60,000 bases of DNA, from positions 24,926,001 through 24,986,000 of the forward strand of contig CM060732.1 of NCBI GenBank assembly GCA_030704615.1. Direction: 5' to 3'. Source of the stretch: Takakia lepidozioides (Eukaryota; Streptophyta; Takakiopsida; Takakiales; Takakiaceae). Of the stretch, positions 23,231 through 35,371 are shown one piece after another (the first letter of the stretch is position 1; each line of letters begins with the position of its first letter). The notes beneath the pieces were generated by a model. The model saw nothing but the letters and a program-made list of their open reading frames with translations. It was not told the DNA's origin and made no database searches. A program made the translations under genes and the position numbers.

Positions 23231-23498
23231 GCCAACCTGGTGGGGGGGTTGGGGGTTGATTTTGGGAGTGAATTGGGGGTGGTTTTTGTTTTTTGCCTGG
23301 TTTTGTTTTGGGGGACGGGAGACCTTACAGCTTCCATTTCTCTAATTTAGCAGGTACACAATTGAGCAAGCATGAATCGAGGGTGAGGACGGTGCGACAC
23401 GTGAATAAGATGGAAAGATGGAAATATATTTACAAGAAATGAGCTGAAAAGCTCACAAGGGTTCAGTAGGCTGACCCTGGGACCTACATGGACTAGGA

Positions 23499-25178
23499 CT
23501 AGTCATCCTCAGTGGAGGACTCAGAGCTATCCGATGAGCCTGATGACTCCGCGCCCTTTGCCAGAGCACCTAAAGGAGGCGGCGTTCCCCTAAGTCCCAC
23601 AGAGCTCTCATCCAATCCCTGGCCATGACCCCCGCCCTCATCCATACTAGTGCCCTGTAGTGCACTCATCCCCTCCGTGTTGGCCATGTTCTTCATGAGG
23701 GATTGCCAACCATGCTCCTTGGCGTAGTTGTACTCTACCGGAGATGGCTTCCTCTCAAACACACCTTGCTACACATGCCACAAATTAAAGTCAGTTCTTC
23801 ACGATGATAGAGCCAGAAAGAAGATATAACAAAATACATAGGGAAGTATGACTTACAAATCGCAAGATAAAACCCTTGGATCCGCCGGCGCCCCACTTGT
23901 GTGTGGATTTGTGCTTGTCAAGGCGGACGGTTGTTGCTTCGCGTGCCCGCTCAAATTTGGTCTTGTTTGCCACATCATTCTCTCCCGCAATTAGTGCATC
24001 CCACGATACCTATGTACCCCCCCGCAACAATTAGTGAATTATCCACATACGTTGCATTGAATCCACCTCATTAATGCACATGCGACAAATGGAAGGTGAA
24101 ATGATTCAGGATTTGCCAACCTGTGTAATTCCATAAGGTGGTTTGGGTATGGCCCCCTTTTCCATTGCCCTCCGAATGATCTATCTGGTACGGTACCTCC
24201 TGTCCTTCAAGTTTCGCCCCACCATCTCCATCACACTTGTGTCACTCCAATTGCCCAGAAACCAGCGGTCTAACTCACGGGCATACGCCCGCTTCGCGCC
24301 AAAGTGCTAATCAGCCCACTCAATGTGCAAAGGGAACCACCTCATTGCAAGTTCGAAGGTTGGCTTCTTCATAGCCTCTCAGAACGCACCGCAGGGGTCA
24401 CCATGGCGATTCACCTCCACCGGTGGCACCACGATCTTTGCCAACTCCACGTCCTCTATCGCCAAGGATTTGTTCTTCTTCCCACCCTCTCCCTTCTTTG
24501 TAGCCTCCTTCCCCTGCTCTTTTGTTACCCCACTGTCCTCCCCCGCATGTACACTCACCCCTTCCTCTCCATGGGACTTCTTCTTCTTCTTCTTCTTTTC
24601 CTTCCCTTTCTCCATGACCATCTCCTTCCCCTTCCCTGCTACTTCCTCTCTCTCCATCTCCCTCTCCCTTCTTTCTCTCTCATCGGCAACCGCTTCATTG
24701 ATGATAAAAGGGACCTCGGGAGGTCGAGACCTCTTCTTCTTTACCTTTGGTGTTCGGGTCCTTCATGAACACCACGTGCTCTCCCTCATTGGCAACCCCA
24801 CCGGACTGCACCAATGAGGCCAGCCATGTTTTCGCCTCCTGAAGACAAATAACCCCCCCAAATTCAAAAAAAACAAACAACAAAGGAAATCATGCATGTA
24901 AAGGAAAGGACAAAACATGGAACAAGGTGCAACAGTTGTACCTTTGCAAGCTTGTCCGACTCGCCCCCGGTGTCACCCGATGTGGCAGGAGTCCCCGTTG
25001 CCGGATGTGCCCGCGCTATCCCCTCCCGGAGCGCCACTGGAAGTAGATTCCAGATGTGGAGCATAGCCGGCGGCGGCGCCCCGTAGTCCAGGCTCTTCTT
25101 TGCTGACCGCTTAGGCTCAAGGGCGGCGTTGCTGATCGGCTAGGCCGCCCCAAACTGGCCCATACCTCCTCCCTCGCC

Positions 25179-25224
<46 letters not shown>

Positions 25225-25356
25225 ATGCGTAGCAGGGTAGAAGCCCTCACCCAGCTTGACTACTTCGAGGCAATTCGCTATCTCGGCCACTTCATTGGCC
25301 CTCCTCGTCTCCTCCTCCCTCATCAACAACATTGGGCTAGCAACGACCACTTTCAA
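23499..25356 (-). pseudogene. transposon gene next to the CACTA end, Ptta/En/Spm-like
   Basis: Several minus-strand coding-like blocks lie in order: an N-terminal coiled segment (REEETRRANEVAEIANCLEV, near 25300), a Lys/Glu-rich linker (near 24600), a block with LDRWFLGNWSDTSVMEMVG (near 24250), a block with NKTKFERAREATTVRLDKHK and HKWGAGGSKGF (near 23900), and an acidic C-terminus ending SSGSSDSSESSTEDD at 23499. The block at 23900 resembles the end of plant Ptta/En/Spm transposase-associated proteins. Frames and introns are not resolved, and a 43-C run interrupts the 5' part. It reads toward the CACTA-type end. Confidence 0.4.
25180..25222. repeat. run of 43 C
   Basis: An uninterrupted poly-C tract (poly-G on the other strand). 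It can form G-quadruplex or i-motif structure and is prone to length error in sequencing. Confidence 0.95.
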
Positions 25357-25436
25357 AAGCCCTTGAACCTAACGTTGGGCCTTGGCAAGTGCAACCTTCG
25401 CTGCGGACCCGGGGTGCACTCCTCATTAAATGTACC

Positions 25437-25556
25437 AGCCACGTGCGTGCACAGGAGGGGGTATTTTAAACCCCCCCATGTACAACATTATACATACAGA
25501 GGGGGGTTTAAAACACCTTAAATATAATTTTACAGGAGGGGGTTGTTGAGTTTTAA
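25437..25556. repeat. direct repeat, left copy (TACAGAGGGGG-type)
   Basis: Contains CATACAGAGGGGGGTTTAAA followed by TTTACAGGAGGGGGTT. The same two words, similarly spaced, occur at about 28190-28275. The pair brackets the SINE, LINE-like and unknown ORF sequences in between. Confidence 0.55.
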
Positions 25557-25557
25557 G

Positions 25558-25660
25558 GGATAGTGTAGTGGTAAGAATGGCGATTTCGCCGCGATGCATC
25601 CCGGGATCAAATCGTGGGATCGTCGTTTTGTTTGTTTTTTTTTTTTTTTCGCTCCACGAT
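25558..25660 (+). mobile_element. tRNA-derived SINE head
   Basis: Box A TAGTGTAGTGG at 25561-25571 and a box-B-like GGGATCAAATC near 25602-25612 are followed by T-runs at about 25627-25650, a polymerase III termination signal. The box A is nearly the same as in the 20.3 kb SINE. No normal cloverleaf is evident. Confidence 0.5.
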
Positions 25661-25854
25661 CTTTCTCCCCTGATCTCCCGCGGCTTTCTCTTTTCTTTCT
25701 CCTCCTCTCCCGCGTTCGCCTTCCCTTCCGCGGGCTTTCTCTTTTCCCTCCTCTCCTCTCCCCTCATCTCCACAGGGCATGGTAGGACAATGTGGTGAGG
25801 GCACTAGATTCCCAGTCATCAGAGGTAATGAGCACATTAGGCCTATTTCCTTTC

Positions 25855-27700
25855 CTATAAATGATTGGCATGACACATGTTGCTAATGACGCTTCCGTGG
25901 ATTCCAGGGCTGAGCACCTTTTCAGGTCCTGGCCTGGAAATGAAGCCTGCCTGAGGCAAGTTTTTGCAAAAGATGGATTGTTTGCAATACTGGTAAGAAT
26001 TTTGGAGAGTGGACCACCATAGAAGGCATAGCTTTTTGTGCTGATGGAGTTTAGGGTTTGATTTGTGCAGCAGCTCTGCTGCTATCTTTTTTGCCAAGTG
26101 GCTGCCTGCGAGGGGTGGATGCCGCTTCGAGTTGCATAGGGTCCTGATTGCTGATATGGCGTTGGAAGGCACCTCTACTGCTCGCAACTTGCAAGTGATC
26201 ACTGGGGGGAAGAGTTTGGGCCGAAGAACGGAGATCTTGGGATTGAGCACTTGATTGTTGTTGTTACACTGGAGGGAGACCCTGCCATTTGACCCTCTAG
26301 TTTGGCTGCCCAGTGGCAGCTTGGATGCTAGAGAAAGCTTTATCTTTCCTGTTGGGCAATCCACCTTAATGTGGAGCATTTGGCTGCAGTTGAAGCAGAT
26401 TGCTGAAGAGCAGTCTTCGATTAGACGCACTGTGAAAAAATTTCCCTTATTGTCTGTAGGAAGTCTCACATATTCAGGCAGAATGTCCTGAGCTCCACTA
26501 GCTCCGCAATCTATCGACACCTGTTGTCTTTTGGTTTTCCATGAATCGCAGGTGCGCCCAACATCCTTTCTTTTGTGTCCAATGTCCATAGATAAACACA
26601 TATGGCAGTTTCGCCGCTCCTCCGTATTCTTCTGTCACTGAGTGCAGCAAACGCATTTATAGTTCAATTATAACTGCTGCCCCCCATACATTCTTCCCTT
26701 CACTGCACGTGGTGCTCATGCTTGACGTTTCATGGGTATGTTCTCCAGTGCTCGTCGTGTATGTTCTACTTTCGCCGTTTAGGGTTGCATTTCCGCTTGT
26801 GAGATTTTTCCTTGCTTGCCTTCTCGTTCTTCCCTTGTGTAATTAGGCTCTTCACCAGTCTGAAAATAATACCCTTCTGCCTTCAAATGCACCTTTTCTT
26901 TACATCTTTCAGATCGTGTTTGAACCATGTTGATTCGGGACAGGTCTCTCTCCTCATTCACCATATGTCGCAGCTCCTTGGCAGATATTCCATGCTGCCA
27001 TCATGTTGCTCCACTTACTCGTATCTTTAGTTGTAGTGACAGTTGTTTGGTTCGCCGTTGTGTTTGCAGCCCGAACATCATTCCACACCTGCTCAGCTGC
27101 TCTTCTGCTTACTGGGTACCCCTGTTCCCTTCTTGTGATCTCTAGCATATCCCAATTAGCAGTAAGTGACCTCCTTGTGCCTCCCTTTCTTTTGCACTTG
27201 CACCGTATTACCCTCCTTTCACATACAAGGACTATAGTTTCCTTCCCTTGCTTGTGTAATTGCTGATTTCTTCAAAAGAAAGTTGTTTCATTGCCCCTAA
27301 GCAACTCACTGTATCAGGCCTATTCTCCTCCTTATCATCCCTCGCCTTTTGGAAAATTCCAGCCATAATTGAAGGGCAATTGGTTGTTGTACTTAATTGC
27401 ACGAATGTTCCCCTTTCCATTGGAATGAGCTGCACGTCCTTCCATGCTGACATACCCTTTCTTCTTCCTGCAGGATCCTTTGCCCAACCCTGTTATTGCT
27501 ATCATTTGTGCCATCCTCTTGGCGTTTCCACAGCCTCCCCTCATTGCCAGTGAAGTGTTTCTTTCTCTTCCTTTTGTCTTTAAAGACACTCCAACTCTTA
27601 GCTGCAGTACCCTTCGCTGATTTCGAATTGCCTTTGACCTCATGTATGTTTTCAATCATGTTTGAAGGGTGATCACTTGCTGCCATATGCATGACTGTGT
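25855..27700 (-). pseudogene. LINE-like ORF1 remnant with CCHC knuckle
   Basis: The longest block (25855-26601, 248 codons, minus strand) contains CFNCSQMLHIKVDC, a C-X2-C-X4-H-X4-C knuckle after a segment like the nucleic-acid-binding part of plant LINE ORF1 proteins. Further coding-like blocks in changing frames lie upstream to about 27700 (QLSFEEISNYTSKGRK near 27240; NGKGNIRAIKYNNQLPF near 27390; a Lys-rich start near 27600). No reverse transcriptase is present. It could also be a gag-like protein of another element. Confidence 0.4.
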
Positions 27701-28086
27701 CCTTGACTGTATTTTTTGTTGATGGGGAGACTGCGATCCAAACTACAAACAGGAAAGGTAGACCAGGGAAAACCTGCAGAGGAGCAACCAAAGGCACTTG
27801 GTATTTGGGCAGGGTTCAAAGAATGCGGAAGAAAATCAATAAGCGGTTTGTAGAATGTAGGGATTCTGTTGATTTATTGGAGCGTCCTTCTCATATGGAG
27901 ATTGGGTTAGCATGGTACCAAAAAATTCGAGGAGGGGTCTATACGTACGATTTGACGGATAACATGATGGTTGATTTGGATTCCATTATCGCGTTAGCAT
28001 GTTTAAAGTACAATGTCAAGTCAAACACATATGTACTTGATGCAAATGACCGAAAAGTCTTTGACAACTTTATCAAAGGCAAATAA
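27691..28086 (+). CDS. unrecognised protein, 131 codons
   Basis: Starts at ATG 27691 and stops at 28086. The first third overlaps the antisense LINE-like remnant and may not be coding. The later part (WYQKIRGGVYTYDLTDN, MVDLDSIIALACLKY, YVLDANDRKVFDNFIKGK) looks like real globular protein. No family is recognised. Because it lies between direct repeats it is probably an element-borne gene or gene fragment, with real coding perhaps starting near MRKKINKRF (about 27820). Confidence 0.4.
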   Translation: MTVSLTVFFVDGETAIQTTNRKGRPGKTCRGATKGTWYLGRVQRMRKKINKRFVECRDSVDLLERPSHMEIGLAWYQKIRGGVYTYDLTDNMMVDLDSIIALACLKYNVKSNTYVLDANDRKVFDNFIKGK

Positions 28087-28184
28087 TTTTTTTAATTAAT
28101 TTGTTATATTTTATTATGTTTTAAATGAATAAATTCGATATAATATAAAAACATACATATACATATTGGAGGGTTATTTTTAAT

Positions 28185-28290
28185 GATGGAAAATGAGAAT
28201 ATACATACAGAAGGGGGTACTTTTTAAAAATTGTAAATTTTTGTATATTTACAGGAGGGGGTTTTATAATCTAAAAATATGTACAGAGGT
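28185..28290. repeat. direct repeat, right copy (TACAGAGGGGG-type)
   Basis: ATACATACAGAAGGGGGTAC and TTTACAGGAGGGGGTT match 25437-25556 in the same orientation. They may be subterminal repeats of one element, or a target-flanking duplication. Confidence 0.5.
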
Positions 28291-28329
28291 ATAAATTATC
28301 CAAGGACCCGTATACAGGGGGTTTTTTTA

Positions 28330-30140
28330 TTAGGCGACGAACGCACGTGATACGCACAGTTTATAAAGAGTGCACCCCCCAGGGCTGCAGAGGAAGGGTC
28401 GTTATGGGGGTGACATCCAAAAGTTGCCCATACCGGGCCCCCAAACGGGTGATGTGTTTGCCAAGGTACATTTCACCCGTCTTGGTGGCCGAGTGTGCTA
28501 ATTTTTTATTTTTATTTTTTTTTCCCTGATCTCTCCCTCTCTCTCCCTCTGGACACTGGGCTTATGGAATTGTTGTCCCGACTTCCATCCTTGAGGAAAT
28601 TGAAAAAAATTGCAAAATTGGGTTGCAGGGAATTTTGGATGTTCTTTATCCATACATATATATATATTTTTAAATCTATATATTTTTTAGTGAAATATTT
28701 CTTCACTAAAAAACCTATAAAACTCCCGTCAGTTTTTACTTTTTCAATCCAACCTGGATGAAAAATGGACCTCATCTGACATGACCTAAATACAGGACAA
28801 GACAATTTTTTTATATATAAAAAATCCCCCATGTTTTTTCATCTAACCTAGATGAAATACGGAATACATCCGTTGAGTGCAAGACATGATGAAAGCACAA
28901 TGTCTTTCATCTTCCACGAACGAAAAACGGACAACGTCCGTCAAACGGACAGATTGGCGTATGTTTTTCATCCTGAGAAGGATGGATGACGGGCCAGACA
29001 GGGGAAAACCCTGCGCAACCCTAATGTCTTTCTTTTTGAGCTGCGCACGCGATGGCGGCTTGTGAGGAGCGACGGTGCTCGTGCTGCAGATACCTTGAGC
29101 TGCCAATCGTTGAGTGTTTATGGCTCCTGTGAGTGACGCCTGGGCGAGCTCTTTAAGGCGATGGCGGTGGCTTAGAGATGAGGGAAGACTCCCTGTCTCA
29201 GTTGTTTGTTTCTTTTGCTGCACAAGGGAACCGCGGCAGTGATGGCGGAGGCACCACATGCATGCCTATGACATTTCCCTAAGAGCCCTCCTCTGGACCT
29301 TTGATGAATGGCGGCACAAGGAAATCTCTCTCCCTCCCTTTATAAACCCTACCTTTTGAGACCAAGCTTGTTTTCTTATGCTTGGCAAGACCTAGCTTTG
29401 GTTAAGGTAGCAGTGCGGTGGTGCTGGCGGAGTCCTCCCTGCACGGTTAGGCTTGTGGAGAGATGACGACTCTCCCCCAAACAGTAAAAACATTCTTTTT
29501 CTGTTGATTTTGCTTCCTTGTTTCCTTTGGCATTCTCTGCGCTTAGATTGAAGTGGATTTGACCTCGATAGCAAGTGTGGAAGCCTGCTACTCACCTCGT
29601 GCATCCTCACTAACTCACAATGCGTTGTGGTTGTTTTTGGGACGGGCACAGGTGAGGGCTTCCACTTAATATTCTGATGTCTAGGTGCTGCTGGATGCCA
29701 AGTGGGATTGCAGAGCAGGGGAAGGAATCGTTTGCCAGGGACTCATCCTAAAATGTTGAAAAACTAAACTACTCTATGGTTTTTCTTGATTATGTCTCTT
29801 TCCTTCCTTGATTTTTGAAGAACAAGTGTAATGCTTTCTACGATGGGCTAGTTCGGCCCAGCCAGTGGAAAACCTCTGTTATGATGTGACAGCCGGGTTT
29901 ATGATGGCTTGTGTGAGAGACACACATCTGTTTTACAGGCCCTAGGTTGCTTTGCTTACCTTATGGTAGTTGGAAACAAATTGAGAGGCTGCAAGAACTG
30001 TTTGCTGCAGCTACTCGGGTACCTCTGTTGGTAAAAGGCCCCTGTTATGTTCCAACCCAGATAGCTTTGTTAGCTAGATGCTTAGGCCAGGGTATGGTGA
30101 AGTTTCTACTTGTGGCTATTTCGGCTGACACTAAAATATG
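28330..30140. other. stretch without a recognisable gene; partly duplicated at 31.1-31.4 kb
   Basis: No supported coding sequence. The block 29410-29670 (GGTGGTGCTGG ... GCTTCCACTT) is a diverged direct copy of 31160-31400, sharing the CCTCACTAA and CAGGTGAGG landmarks, so both belong to one repeat family. Confidence 0.4.
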
Positions 30141-30867
30141 GCAGTAATATAAATGGTAACTGGTTTTTGAGGCAGCCAGGGTGGTCAAGTGGAAATACCC
30201 CCTGGACATGGTGTAATGACATGGTCAAATGTGGTATGATGTGAAGGGTGTACTGACAGTACCATATACTGTCACATGATGTGTATGCAGTCCTTTATAT
30301 TTACCTTGCTTTGTCATGAGCTTTGATTTTCAGCTGTAGCAAGAAATAAAGGTATAGGGGTGTTATGGAAAACTTACCAGACATATCCACATCCCCTGTG
30401 GGGGCAAGCTGTACTGCACACTAGTCTAAACAAATACTGGCAAGGCAAGGTATTTAAATCTGTGATATCCAAGTGTTCCTTTCTTTATTAAGAAAACCCT
30501 CCATGATACCCATGGGGTTTTAATAAGTATGCTTGGATTACAGCTTGCAGACAGTAAATCTGTATGACTATGTGACCTGCACCACATCAAGGCCAAAATA
30601 TGGCCAAGTACCCGCCATCCCACCCAGACCTATATAAGTGTATCATGATCTTGACTGGTGGTCAATCAGCATCAGTAGCATACTCTCTGGATTATGAATC
30701 ATACTGACATGAACACATTACTGCGCATGGATGTGATTCTGGATTTTCTAAGCTTGATGGTTGATGGATGGTGCCACTGTTAAGTGGCTGATATGTCTAT
30801 TTATTCTTTCATGACAACGACCCTAGGGGTCCTGTCTTTGTCTTGACATGACAAAAAGTATCTTCCC
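30141..30867 (+). repeat. repeat family copy, uninterrupted (empty MULE target)
   Basis: Collinear with 40840-41045 and then 50094-50631, with the 9-bp word AGCAAGAAA (30338-30346) present once here. It shows the target as it was before MULE insertion. Identity with the interrupted copy is high by eye (over 90% in both halves). It is non-coding. Confidence 0.9.
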
Positions 30868-31040
30868 TCTCTCTCTCTCTCTCTCTCCTCTCTTTTGTGC
30901 TGCTTATAAAAAAAAACAAACCACAGAAGAAGAGAGGGGGTAGAAAAAGTTAAAAAGAGAGAGGGAGAGAGTGGGAAGATATTCATGTCATGTCAAGACA
31001 TGGACAAGACCCTACTAGGGTTATTGTCAATTAAAGACAT
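30822..31040. repeat. inverted repeat with CT/GA-rich inner arms
   Basis: The arm about 30822-30888 (GACCCTAGGGGTC..., TGTCTTGACATGAC, CTTCCCTCTCTCTC) is the approximate inverse complement of 30950-31030. The loop contains an A-run and GAAGAGAGGGGG. It could extrude as a hairpin or mark a fold-back element end. Confidence 0.65.
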
Positions 31041-31950
31041 AAACAGCCCATAAACAGGGCACCATCTAACACTTCCATTCTAGTCATGACTTCCCAATTG
31101 ATTTCACCCAATCATTCATGATAAAAAGTGTGCTTGTATACTTCACTTCTCCTTTGCTTTGCTGGAGGCGGCTTGCTGGTGGTGATGGCACACAGTTCTC
31201 TTCCCCAATCGCTCAAGGTGCTTTTGGTGATTAGGGTTCCTTTTGCTTTATGTCTTCCTCTCTTGCTTTTGAGGTTCTTAGTTGATATCGATGACAAGTG
31301 TAGGGGTCTGCGATTCACCTAGGGTTCCACAATCCTCACTAATCTGTTGGTTTTTGTGGGGGCTTGTGATGGGACCAGGTGAGGATCCCTACTTGCTTTG
31401 AATTCTCTTGAGCTTGCAGATACGGATGTGGGCAAAGGGAACCTCTTGTGTATGGCGTCTTGACTTGGCTGCTGCCTGCAGCCCCGATTTCAGCCCGCTT
31501 GCTCCTGGTTTGGCATGCTGATGCTTACTTTTGACTTATGTTTTGCTGCCTTTGATGGGGCATTTCGGCCGGGTAGGCTTGTCTCTTGAAGCCCAGCATT
31601 TGGACCTTACCTTGTCTTTTAATCTTTGATAGTGGTGCCTGTGGATTATTAAGCTAGGTACTGTTTTGGCCTTAAAGAGGAGTTGAGTTTTATGGGTAAG
31701 GCCTCAGTGGCTGTTAGGTTCTAAGGAAGAAGAGGCCCTGATTTTTAAGATGGCAGCCTGATAAGGCACTCACATGTCTCTTTCAGGTCTGAATCTAGTG
31801 TGGAATGGAGCATAGTGAGGTTTATTTGCAAACCATGGCATAAGCCTCTTGGAAAACAGTGTTGGTAAACTCTACTGGACCTTTGCTAGAGATTGTTAGC
31901 CTTGTCTTGCCATCAGGCCAATTACCTGTAATGTATGGATTATTTTCTGG
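31041..31950. other. non-coding repeat sequence
   Basis: Includes the 31160-31400 block duplicated from 29410-29670. No supported frame. Confidence 0.4.
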
Positions 31951-31952
31951 CC

Positions 31953-32250
31953 AAGAGGGCCTAGTCTCGGGCACTCAAGATGTTTGTGTGTCCATGTCTT
32001 GAATCTGTAATATGGCAGGCCGTTCTTCCATGCCCAAGATGCCTTACATGATGCATGTCTTGGGGCAATTATGAATGGTATAGAATGAGGCTGCAATCTG
32101 TCTTGTCACGCCCAAGAGGGTTACTTGGTTGCATGCTTGGAATTTGCCCAAACTGCAGGCTAGTCCATCAAGATGCTTATGTGTATATATCTTGAATCTG
32201 TAATATGGCAGGTTGTTCTTACTTGCCCAAGATGCCTTGCATGAAATATT
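31953..32250. repeat. tandem duplication of about 195 bp
   Basis: The block 31953-32065 (CAAGATG...TTGTGTGTCCATGT, CTTGAATCTGTAATATGGCA, GCCCAAGATGCCTTXCATGA) recurs at about 32167-32245 with a few changes. Confidence 0.75.
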
Positions 32251-32259
32251 GCTAGGTTG

Positions 32260-33234
32260 AAGAAGGGAGAGAGAGATACTTCCCAACCACTACAACAGAT
32301 CGTGGTATATATTGTATATATGGCTATCCCGTAGTCATAAACGGTACATATGACTGCACTGACTGCAAGTTGTGCAAACCAAGTGAATACAATGAGTACA
32401 TGATGGTCGATCATGGATGACTGCAATTAGATGATACCAAGTGATACATCTCATTTGGCAGTCCTATGTACTTCTACCATACATGACTTAGTGTGCTGCT
32501 GCAAATTGTACACGTGTCTCTTTTTAATAAGTCAGAAGGTTTTGTGGATGGCGTCTCCAGAAACTACCACGTGGCATATCCATGAGGAGGTCCTGCAGTC
32601 ATTATCCTGACTACAACCATGTTAACATCTGGACACGTGGCACCATATGAGTGGTTTATTTTGAACTTTAAATGTATTTAAAGTCATTCCCACGACTATG
32701 CCTATAGGAGCTCATTGCCAAGTGTTTTCTCAAGGATATGACATGTGTCAATGTATGATGCGATGTTGTGTAGTCATGGTGCCTACTATAGAGTGGTTTG
32801 TTGGGTTGGACGCGTGGTATCAAATTAGTTGTTGAGAATTTGGTTTTTAATATTATTTGGAAAACCATAACACACCATCATTCACAGGAAAGAACAAAGT
32901 GACAAAGTGCAAAGGACATAACAAAGGCACCGAAGGGACTGATTTCAGATGTAAAAAAAGAGATTGTCTTAAACAACTACCAGTCATATTTACAAAATAG
33001 CACTGTTGTCCCAAAATCTGGCTCCTCAAAACAGAGTCTAAGGAGGGCAACATAACATACATGTTGCCCTCATAATCGTTAAATTTCCTGCTTTGGCTCA
33101 CTAGCCATGACAAACAGCCTTATATCAGCCTTGTTATAGCTCCCAAATGTTGATTGTCAAGACGGTTCCCAGGTCACGAATGTGCAGTAACTCCATGCCC
33201 ACTGCATGTACACCACAACCACAAACACATGAGT
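32260..33234. other. stretch without a recognisable gene
   Basis: Non-coding on inspection. No SMT1 3' exon could be found here although one would be expected downstream of 33816 on the minus strand. Confidence 0.4.
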
Positions 33235-33713
33235 TCGTGAATCTATCTAGTGAGAGATTGCAGGCCTGCCAAGACCAGCCCATGGACACCAGCAGCGTCA
33301 CTGAAATTAGGACAAGGGAAGAGTGCATAGTTAGTGTGAATTGCCCAGAAAAACCACAGCTATCTTGCAGTGATGTACAGCTTGAACATAACCAAGCTGG
33401 ATGTCAAGGTTCAGAGAGGGAGCAAAAATCGACTCTTAACATGGAAGGTTTTACAAACCAGATAGAAATGACCAAAAATGATAGCTGTGAGATGTCGAGA
33501 GTGGGAATGACAGACCTGGAGTGTGCCAAGACTATCAGGCAATTAAACAGCGAGAGACATCTGACCTGCCAAAACCAACCCACAACCACCAAGATGCTTA
33601 TTGGACATATAGAGGGAATGAAAGAGGGTCTTTGCAGACTCTACAAGAGGATACCACACAAGCATCACAAAGACCAACAAATTGAGCACAACCAGACTGA
33701 AAACCAAGGGTAG
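33235..33713. repeat. tandem duplication of about 305 bp inside an open frame
   Basis: A plus-strand frame (33147-33713) contains two similar modules, LSSERLQACQDQP... and LNSERHLTCQNQP..., ending EHNQAGCQG and EHNQTENQG. Similarity at base level and antisense placement downstream of SMT1 exons favour a duplicated non-coding block over a gene, but a short repetitive protein is not excluded. Confidence 0.45.
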
Positions 33714-33815
33714 GGACTTTGAGGCTGACCAGAAACCAACAATGGACTAAACACTTCCCCATTCAGTACCATACATATTCATACCATGTCAAGGATAGTC
33801 GGCAGAAGTAAAAAC

Positions 33816-35371
33816 CTTGCACTTTTGATGAAGGTCATTTTTGGGGTCAAAAGCTTCAGTCATGCACCATTCGTAGCCAGCAAACAGCTGCCTAGGTTTT
33901 AGCACTCTATATATTTCCTTGTAGCACGCAACCTGTCTCTCCACCACCAAGACCCTGGCAAATTTAAGTTTTTGAATCTTGTAGACGACATGAAGACAGA
34001 ACAAACAAAACTGGAAGCCCATGTACCTAGGAGAAATATGTCATGCCTTGCAGTAGCTCTCTCACAACAATATTACCCCCATCCCATGTGCAAGAAATTG
34101 TTTTACTGCTCTTGACAAGTGAGATTGAGCAGAAGGAGGTACAGAAGTCCCAAGTACCACAAAGATGACCCACATCACTTCATCCCTCAACTTGTGCCAA
34201 ACACTCGGTGGAGAGAAAGACAGAGGACAAAAAATAATTACATCCATTAGAGGGCCAAAGGGCCAAGGAAAAGAAAATAAAGAAGTGAACTTCATAAAGT
34301 GGGGACAAATATACAGATGTGGAAGACTTACAGGGTCAGGGGCATGACAGGTGGCCTCAATCGCATAAACTGCATCATACATGTTGTCAGGGATTGGTAT
34401 ATGCATGACATCTACTTGCATCATCCAAACCAAGTGTGACTGTCTAGGAAAGCTAGTCAAAATGGCGTTCTAAATCTCAACACGGAGGCAAGGAAAAACA
34501 CCATAAATAAGAGAGACATTCACATTTAGCTACTCAGTAGCATTGACCAATACCTGCATCCCACTACCACTGGACCAGTTGCATGGACTGCTCAATTAAC
34601 AATGCTCACCCCATTGTTCTCATCTTGAAGTTTTATTCATCACAACATGATAACCGCTAAATATTTAGTTGAGAGTCAATTGACAAGAACAGAGCAACAA
34701 AACTAGGCTGAAACTTGTTGAAACAGAACTCGGGGTATGTGCTGCTAGCATGCATACTTTAAGGTAGTCGCATGTCTTGTCCAAACCAGCCTTCATGTTT
34801 AACACCTACAGCCACCCACAAAAACACAATGATAGTCAACCAACATTTAGCTGCTTAATGTTCTGAGAACAAATCTCCCAATTTCATGTGAGGTCAGAAG
34901 CATTCGAAGGTTGATCCTTCACTTAAATGGGCAACAATTAAGAACTTACAGTGCCACGGAAAATTTGATAGGCATTGTTTTAAGTCATGTGACCAAAGCG
35001 CCGCTGCAGCATACAGGGCATATTACAATTTTAGCGCCCATTTCAGCCATCCATGCTACGACTTCCAATTGAAGCCCATGGTGTAACTTCTAAATGAATC
35101 ATGGCACTGAGAAGTCCTTTCATCACTGTTGAGCAGACGCTATTGGATTGATAAATGGTATAACTGAAGACAAAAGCCAAGTCAGGTTATGACTCCAAAT
35201 ACCTTATCATTCCAGCAATAATGAGAACAAAATTTACTACAAATAACATGATGTCTTGTTTACATAACGAGACGTGATAACACAAGAGAATGAGAGTTAT
35301 GGAAATGCAGGATACCTGAAGCCAGCAATCTCCCCCAATGGGCCCCCAATGCCATAGCCCACATCCAAAAC
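33816..35371 (-). pseudogene. SMT1: sterol C-24 methyltransferase, partial
   Basis: SMT1 transfers methyl from S-adenosylmethionine to C-24 of cycloartenol in phytosterol synthesis at the ER. Four exons fit: 35316-35371 (VLDVGYGIGGPLGEIAGF, the SAM-binding motif), 34758-34805 (LNMKAGLDKTCDYLK), about 34332-34415 (IPDNMYDAVYAIEATCHAPD) and 33816-33932 (ACYKEIYRVLKP; AGYEWCMTEAFDP). The last three have good GT donors and the joins near 34332/33932 are in phase. The usual Cys of the SAM motif is Tyr, and REIARF is GEIAGF. The exon between the first two, the N-terminus and everything after HQKCK were not found. Most likely a decaying duplicate; a functional divergent copy with missed exons is possible. 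Confidence 0.75.

Noticed and set aside
22360-23350. Several 60-227-codon frames in GC-rich DNA
   Set aside because: They fall in CACTA subterminal repeats, frames exist on both strands, and no motif supports them.
24304-24817. Plus-strand frames rich in Leu, Phe and Ser that look like membrane proteins
   Set aside because: They are antisense to a Lys/Glu-rich (AAG/GAG) coding block; CTT/CTC codons give false hydrophobic proteins.
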